Below, piece after piece: positions 59,155-64,000 of a stretch of 64,000 nt of DNA. Position 1 is the first letter of the stretch, and each line of letters opens with the position of its first letter. The DNA comes from Laribacter hongkongensis DSM 14985 (GTDB taxonomy: Bacteria; Pseudomonadota; Gammaproteobacteria; Burkholderiales; Aquaspirillaceae). The stretch covers positions 59,556 through 123,555 of the forward strand of contig NZ_KE383997.1 in NCBI RefSeq assembly GCF_000423285.1. Reading direction: 5' to 3'. The notes beneath the pieces are model-generated. The model did no database searches, was not told where the DNA came from, and saw nothing but the letters and a program-made list of their open reading frames with translations. The position numbers and the translations under genes were made by a program.

Positions 59155-61116
59155 ATGTCCACCATCGAGTCCGTCCTCAAGGAAACCCGCAGCTTCCCGC
59201 CGAGCGAAGCCTTCCGCCAGCAAGCCACCGTTTCCGGCATGCAGGCCTACAACGACTTGTGCGAAAAAGCCAACGCCGACTACGAGGGATTCTGGGCCGA
59301 TCTGGCGCGCGAACTGCTGAGCTGGAAAAAGCCGTTTACCCAGGTATTCGACGGCTCCCAGGCACCGTTCTTCAAGTGGTTTGCCGACGGCCAGCTCAAC
59401 GTGTCCTACAACTGCCTTGACCGGCACCTGGAACACAACGCCAACAAGACCGCCATCATTTATGAAACCGACGATGGCCAGGTCACCCCGATCAGCTACC
59501 GCTCGCTGTACGAGCAGGTATGCCAGTTTGCCAACGGCCTCAAGAGCCTTGGCGTTGGCAAAGGCGACCGCGTCGTGATCTACATGCCGATGGTGCCGCA
59601 GGCCATCGTGGCCATGCAGGCCTGCGCCCGCATCGGTGCCATCCATTCGGTCGTGTTCGGCGGCTTTTCTGCCGGCGCCCTGCGCGACCGCATCCAGGAT
59701 GCAGCCGCCAAGGTCGTGATCACGGCCAACGAAAGCGTGCGCGGCGGCAAGCTCGTTCCGCTCAAGGCCACGGTGGACGAGGCACTGGCCATGGACGGCT
59801 GCGACAGCATCGAAAAAGTGGTGGTGCTCCAGCGCACCGATACCCCTTGCAGCATGGGTGCCAGGGACATCACCTGGGACGCACTGGCTGACGGCCAGCC
59901 GCTGGAATGCGAACCGGAATGGATGAGTGCCGAAGATCCGCTGTTCATCCTGTATACCTCCGGCTCCACCGGCAAACCCAAAGGCATCCAGCACAGCTCG
60001 GCCGGTTACCTGCTCGGTGCCGCCAACAGCTTCCGCTGGGCCTTTGACTACAAGCCCAACGACATTTACTGGTGCACGGCCGACGTGGGCTGGATTACCG
60101 GTCACTCCTACATCTGCTATGGCCCGCTGGCCATGGGTGCCACCCAGGTCGTGTTCGAAGGCATCCCGACCTATCCGGATGCCGGTCGCTTCTGGCGCAT
60201 GATCGAGCAGCACAAGGTCAACATTTTCTACACCGCACCGACCGCCATCCGCTCGCTGATCAAGCTCGGCGCCGACCTGCCCAAACAGTTCGACCTCTCC
60301 AGCTTGCGCGTGCTTGGTACCGTCGGCGAACCGATCAACCCGGAAGCCTGGATGTGGTACTACGAAGTGGTCGGCGGCGGCCGCTGCCCGATCGTGGACA
60401 CCTGGTGGCAAACCGAAACCGGCTCGGCCATGATTGCCCCGATGCCGGGTGCCGTTGCCACCAAGCCGGGCAGTTGCACCCTGCCGCTGCCGGGCATCAT
60501 GGCCGACATCGTTGACGAATCCGGTGCCCAGGTCGAACCGGGACGCGGTGGCTTCCTCGTCATCAAAAAGCCGTTCCCGAGCCTTGTCCGCACTATCTGG
60601 AACGATCCGGACCGCTTCAAGAAAACCTACTTCCCGGAAGAGTTCAACGGCCAGTACTACCTGGCGGGTGACTCGGCCAACCGTGACGAAAGCGGTTATT
60701 TCTGGATCATGGGCCGCATTGACGACGTCCTGAACGTGTCCGGCCACCGTCTGGGCACCATGGAAATCGAATCGGCACTGGTCGCCAACCCGCTGGTCGC
60801 CGAAGCAGCTGTCGTCGGCAAGCCTCACGACGTCAAGGGTGAGGCCGTGGTGGCCTTCGTGGTACTCAAGGGCATCCGTCCGGAAGGCGACGAAGCCAAG
60901 AAGGTGGCGGCCGAACTCAAGAGCTGGGTAGCCCACGAAATCGGCAAGATCGCCCAGCCGGACGACATCCGCTTTGGCGAAAACCTGCCCAAGACCCGTT
61001 CCGGCAAGATCATGCGCCGCCTGTTGCGCTCGATCGCCAAGGGCGAGGAAATCACCCAGGATACCTCGACGCTGGAAAACCCGCAGATCCTTGACCAGCT
61101 TCAGGAAATTGCCTGA
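59155..61116 (+). CDS. acs: Acetyl-CoA synthetase
   Basis: This 653-residue AMP-forming ligase converts acetate, ATP and CoA to acetyl-CoA. The P-loop-like motif is [19 protein letters not shown], then [20 protein letters not shown] and [20 protein letters not shown], and the C-terminal acetylatable Lys (about 618) is in [20 protein letters not shown] lies before ATG 59155; an upstream frame adds 31 residues without family similarity. It works with ActP to feed acetate to central metabolism. Confidence 0.97.
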   Translation: MSTIESVLKETRSFPPSEAFRQQATVSGMQAYNDLCEKANADYEGFWADLARELLSWKKPFTQVFDGSQAPFFKWFADGQLNVSYNCLDRHLEHNANKTAIIYETDDGQVTPISYRSLYEQVCQFANGLKSLGVGKGDRVVIYMPMVPQAIVAMQACARIGAIHSVVFGGFSAGALRDRIQDAAAKVVITANESVRGGKLVPLKATVDEALAMDGCDSIEKVVVLQRTDTPCSMGARDITWDALADGQPLECEPEWMSAEDPLFILYTSGSTGKPKGIQHSSAGYLLGAANSFRWAFDYKPNDIYWCTADVGWITGHSYICYGPLAMGATQVVFEGIPTYPDAGRFWRMIEQHKVNIFYTAPTAIRSLIKLGADLPKQFDLSSLRVLGTVGEPINPEAWMWYYEVVGGGRCPIVDTWWQTETGSAMIAPMPGAVATKPGSCTLPLPGIMADIVDESGAQVEPGRGGFLVIKKPFPSLVRTIWNDPDRFKKTYFPEEFNGQYYLAGDSANRDESGYFWIMGRIDDVLNVSGHRLGTMEIESALVANPLVAEAAVVGKPHDVKGEAVVAFVVLKGIRPEGDEAKKVAAELKSWVAHEIGKIAQPDDIRFGENLPKTRSGKIMRRLLRSIAKGEEITQDTSTLENPQILDQLQEIA

Positions 61117-61161
61117 CCAGACCACCCGCATGATGTGACATAACAAGGGTGGAGGAGACAG

Positions 61162-61189
61162 CCGCGGCCAGCAATGGTCGCGGTTTTTT
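61162..61189 (+). terminator. Terminator after acs
   Basis: CCGCGGCCA (61162-61170), loop GCAA, TGGTCGCGG (61175-61183; one G-U pair), then TTTTTT. Confidence 0.82.
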
Positions 61190-61306
61190 CGTTTGCGTCC
61201 GCATGGAAAATTCCCTGTCGCCATCAGCTACGTCCGGCCCGGCGGCTTGTCCCGCCCTGGCGATGCACGCATAATTTGCCGCTTTGCCAACCTGCGCGCT
61301 CATGTC

Positions 61307-61888
61307 ATGGATTTTGGTCATTACCTGCTGATTCTGGTCGCGACGGTGCTCGTCAACAACGTCGTACTGGTGCGCATCCTCGGCCTGTGCCCGTTCATGG
61401 GGGTTTCCAAAAAGCTGGAAGCCGCCATCGGCATGGGTGCGGCAACGACCTTCGTCCTGACCCTCGCCTCCGGCACCAGCCACCTGATCAACGAGCTGCT
61501 GGTCGCCGCCGGGGTCGATTACCTGCGCACCCTGGCCTTCATTGTCGTCATTGCCGCCATCGTGCAGTTCACCGAAATGGTGATCCAGAAAACCAGCCCG
61601 GTGCTGTACCAGGTATTGGGCATTTACCTGCCCCTGATCACCACCAACTGCGCCGTACTCGGTGTCCCGCTGCTCAACGTGCAGGAACGGCACAGCTTTG
61701 CCGAGTCACTGGTCTTCGGCTTTGGCAGCGCCGTCGGCTTCAGCCTGATCCTGATCCTGTTTGCTGCCCTGCGCGAACGGCTTGAAGGTGCAGACGTGCC
61801 CGCGCCGTTCCGCGGCTCGGCCATTGCTTTTGTCACCGCCGGCCTGATGAGCCTGGCGTTCATGGGCTTCGGGGGGCTGGTGAAATGA
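61307..61888 (+). CDS. rsxA: Rnf/Rsx electron transport complex subunit A
   Basis: This 193-residue inner-membrane protein with six TM helices matches E. coli RsxA in length. It begins [20 protein letters not shown] and contains [20 protein letters not shown] and [18 protein letters not shown], with conserved Cys residues now linked to an intramembrane Fe-S centre. The complex moves electrons between ferredoxin and NAD(H) coupled to ion flow, or keeps SoxR reduced. ATG 61307 is the family start. It overlaps rsxB by 4 bases. Confidence 0.96.
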   Translation: MDFGHYLLILVATVLVNNVVLVRILGLCPFMGVSKKLEAAIGMGAATTFVLTLASGTSHLINELLVAAGVDYLRTLAFIVVIAAIVQFTEMVIQKTSPVLYQVLGIYLPLITTNCAVLGVPLLNVQERHSFAESLVFGFGSAVGFSLILILFAALRERLEGADVPAPFRGSAIAFVTAGLMSLAFMGFGGLVK

Positions 61889-62463
61889 GCGGCTTCCTGA
61901 TTGCCGTCGCCGTCATGGCCGGACTGGCCCTGGTGCTGGGCGCAGTCCTGGGCGCCGCATCGGTCCGCTTCCGCGTCGAGGGCGATCCGCTGGTCGACAA
62001 GATCGACGCCGTCCTACCGCAAACACAATGCGGCCAGTGTGGTTTTCCGGGCTGCAAGCCCTACGCCACCGCGATTGCCGGCGGTGAAGCAGACATCAAC
62101 CTGTGCCCGCCGGGTGGCGAAGACGGCATCCGCAAGCTCGCCGACCTGCTGGGCGTGGAATTCAAGCCGTTTGCCGAAGGCATGGCCCAGCCCAAGCCCA
62201 GATCCGTGGCGGTCATTGACGAAACCACCTGCATCGGCTGCACCCTGTGCATCCAGGCCTGCCCGGTTGATGCCATCCTCGGATCGGCCAAGCAGATGCA
62301 CACCATCCTCAGTAGCGAATGCACCGGCTGCGAGCTGTGCCTTGAGCCTTGCCCGGTCGACTGCATCCGCATGGAACCCATCCCGACCACGGTGCAAAAC
62401 TGGAAATGGCAATATCCGGTTTACGCACTCAAGGTCATGAATCCTGACGCGCCCACTGCATGA
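61885..62463 (+). CDS. rsxB: Rnf/Rsx complex subunit B (ferredoxin-type)
   Basis: This 192-residue subunit has an N-terminal TM anchor ([20 protein letters not shown]), a 4Fe-4S motif [20 protein letters not shown] and two bacterial ferredoxin motifs [16 protein letters not shown] and [16 protein letters not shown]. It relays electrons inside the Rsx complex. It overlaps rsxA and rsxC by ATGA at both ends, so the three are translationally coupled. Confidence 0.97.
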   Translation: MSGFLIAVAVMAGLALVLGAVLGAASVRFRVEGDPLVDKIDAVLPQTQCGQCGFPGCKPYATAIAGGEADINLCPPGGEDGIRKLADLLGVEFKPFAEGMAQPKPRSVAVIDETTCIGCTLCIQACPVDAILGSAKQMHTILSSECTGCELCLEPCPVDCIRMEPIPTTVQNWKWQYPVYALKVMNPDAPTA

Positions 62464-64000
62464 GAACGCTGTATTCCTTTCATGGCGGCGTCCATCCGCC
62501 CGAACACAAGGCCGAATCCTGCCATGTGCCACTGCGGCATGCCGGCATCCCGCCGTTGCTGGTCGTCCCGCTGAACCAGAGCATCGGCAACCCGGCCAAG
62601 CCTTGCGTGCATGTCGGTGCCAGCGTGCTGGCCCACCAGCGCATTGCTGATGCCGACGGCCGGATTTCCGTCGCTGTCCACGCGCCCACATCCGGCCGCG
62701 TGCTGGCCATCGAGCCGCGCCCGTTTGCCCATCCGTCCGGACTGGCGGACCTGTGCATCGTGATCGAACCGGACGGGCTGGACCGCAGCGTCGATCCGTC
62801 CCCGGTTGCATGGCAGCAGATGCCGGCTGCCACCCTGCAAAACGCGCTGGCCGACCAGGGTGTGGTCGGCCTCGGGGGGGCAGTTTTCCCCACTGGCCTG
62901 AAAGTCGCAGCAGAAGGCCTGGAAACCCTGGTCATCAACGGCGCCGAATGCGAGCCCTACATCACCTGCGACGACCGCCTGATGCGCGAACGTGCAGCCG
63001 ATATCGTCAAGGGCATCCGGCTCCTGGCCGAACGCATGCAGCCGCGCGAAGTGCTGGTCGGCATCGAGGACAACAAACCCGAAGCCATTGCCGCCATGAT
63101 GGCCGCCGTTGCCGGCACCGGCATCGAAGTGGTACCCGTGCCGACGCGCTATCCCGGCGGAGGCGCCAAGCAGCTCATCCGCGTGCTCACCGGCAAGGAA
63201 GTCCCGCACGGTCGCCGCTCGACCGAATTCGGCGTGCAGTGCTTCAACGTCGCTACCGCCTATACGGTGTGGCAGGCACTGGAGCGCGGCGTCCCCATCG
63301 TGTCGCGTCTCGTCACCCTGACCGGCGCCGTCACCCGCCCCGGCAATGTCGAAGCCCTGATCGGCACACCGGCCGACTGGTTGATGCAGTCTGCCGGCCT
63401 GCTGGCCGGACACGACGGCATCATCATGGGTGGCCCGATGATGGGCTTCGTATTGCCTGATGCCGGTGCCGGCATCACCAAGGCCACCAACTGCCTGATC
63501 GGCAAGACCCGCCAGCTGTTCCCGCCCCGGCCGGCCGCCCTGCCCTGCATCCGCTGCGGTGAATGTGCCAAAGCCTGCCCGACCGACCTGCAGCCGATGG
63601 ACCTGTACTGGTTTGCCAAAAGCCGCCAGACCGGACGGGCCCAGGAACACCACCTGTTCGACTGCATCGAATGCGGTGCCTGCAGCTACGTCTGCCCGAG
63701 CCAGATTCCGCTGGTGGACTATTACCGCTTTGCCAAAAGCGACATCTGGGCAGCCGAACGTGACAAAAAAGCCGCAGAGATAGCCCGCACCCGGCATGAA
63801 TTCCGGGAATTCCGCATCGAGCGCGAAAAAGAGGAAAAAGCCGCCCGGCTGGCTGCCAAGGCCGCAGCCTCGATTGCCGCAGCCCAGAGTGTCCAGCCCG
63901 CTTCACAGCCCGTCGCACCAACCGGCACCATGCAGGATGACAGCAAACGTGCTGCCATCGAAGCTGCCATGGCACGGGCCGCTGCCCGCAAGGCTGCCAA
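62460..64000 (+). CDS. rsxC: Rnf/Rsx complex subunit C (5' 513 codons)
   Basis: The frame starts at ATG 62460 and stays open to the right edge. It shows the RnfC N-terminal barrel ([14 protein letters not shown]), the FMN/NADH-binding Complex1_51K-like core ([36 protein letters not shown]) and two ferredoxin motifs [12 protein letters not shown] and [17 protein letters not shown] charged Ala/Lys/Glu-rich extension ([20 protein letters not shown]) begins near residue 450, typical of the variable RsxC tail. The stop is outside the window. Confidence 0.95.
   Translation, partial: MRTLYSFHGGVHPPEHKAESCHVPLRHAGIPPLLVVPLNQSIGNPAKPCVHVGASVLAHQRIADADGRISVAVHAPTSGRVLAIEPRPFAHPSGLADLCIVIEPDGLDRSVDPSPVAWQQMPAATLQNALADQGVVGLGGAVFPTGLKVAAEGLETLVINGAECEPYITCDDRLMRERAADIVKGIRLLAERMQPREVLVGIEDNKPEAIAAMMAAVAGTGIEVVPVPTRYPGGGAKQLIRVLTGKEVPHGRRSTEFGVQCFNVATAYTVWQALERGVPIVSRLVTLTGAVTRPGNVEALIGTPADWLMQSAGLLAGHDGIIMGGPMMGFVLPDAGAGITKATNCLIGKTRQLFPPRPAALPCIRCGECAKACPTDLQPMDLYWFAKSRQTGRAQEHHLFDCIECGACSYVCPSQIPLVDYYRFAKSDIWAAERDKKAAEIARTRHEFREFRIEREKEEKAARLAAKAAASIAAAQSVQPASQPVAPTGTMQDDSKRAAIEAAMARAAARKAA

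Noticed and set aside
59098..61224. 708-codon frame antisense to acs
   Set aside because: Shadow of a highly expressed GC-rich gene; no homology expected from its composition.
62421..63797. Leftward frame across rsxB-rsxC
   Set aside because: The rightward frame has full RsxC motifs and runs off the edge; the leftward one has none.

Overview
The window is GC-rich chromosomal DNA from a betaproteobacterium. The housekeeping gene orders and protein sequences point to the order Neisseriales (Chromobacteriaceae, Laribacter-like). That assignment is an inference from gene content; no rRNA or other taxonomic marker is present. Nearly all of the DNA is ordinary core genome. The exception is one accessory island at about 4.5-12.2 kb, where base composition drops and genes are broken.

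Layout. (1) 1-1962: start of a leftward MdtAB-type RND multidrug efflux operon. (2) 2249-4456: a divergent OsmC-YcaO fusion gene. (3) 4.48-12.2 kb: a decayed prophage and defence island ending at tRNA-Ser(CGA). It holds a tail-sheath remnant, a tail-tube gene cut by an intact IS3-family element, a P22-type antirepressor, two small phage-like genes, a hairpin-rich leader, an AbiH-type abortive-infection gene broken by a one-base frameshift, and a beta-helix repeat plus two-TM membrane protein split by an in-frame amber codon. (4) 12.4-23.7 kb: hydrolase, polysaccharide-export protein, nadE, lolA, an ABC-F ATPase (YheS type), a DHH phosphoesterase, catalase and cysM. (5) 24.0-26.0 kb: first yjcH-actP acetate symporter pair. 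(6) 26.5-32.7 kb: LapBC/TolC-type type I secretion system with a LuxR-type regulator. (7) 32.9-43.0 kb: the leftward block leuB-asd-asd paralogue-fimV-membrane protein-truA-trpF-trpB-trpA-accD, an order familiar from other Proteobacteria. (8) 43.2-55.8 kb: phoH, bfd-bfr, a DUF1857-like gene, purL, PII, a ComEA-like protein, tRNA-Gly(CCC), an AsmA protein, a DUF486 protein, two cyclophilins and lpxH. (9) 55.9-61.1 kb: LysR regulator, second yjcH-actP pair, then acs. (10) 61.3-64.0 kb: rsxA-rsxB-rsxC, with rsxC cut by the window edge.

Themes. Acetate uptake and activation is represented by two symporter loci and acs, one locus being divergent from a LysR gene. Iron handling is represented by bfd and bfr. 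Biofilm or adhesin export is suggested by the Lap-type secretion system, although no large adhesin gene lies in the window. The most interesting unexplained material is in the island: the repeat/two-TM protein next to AbiH, and the structured leader upstream of the small phage genes. A second unexplained signal is a near-identical 20-21 bp element found at the same distance upstream of both leuB and asd.
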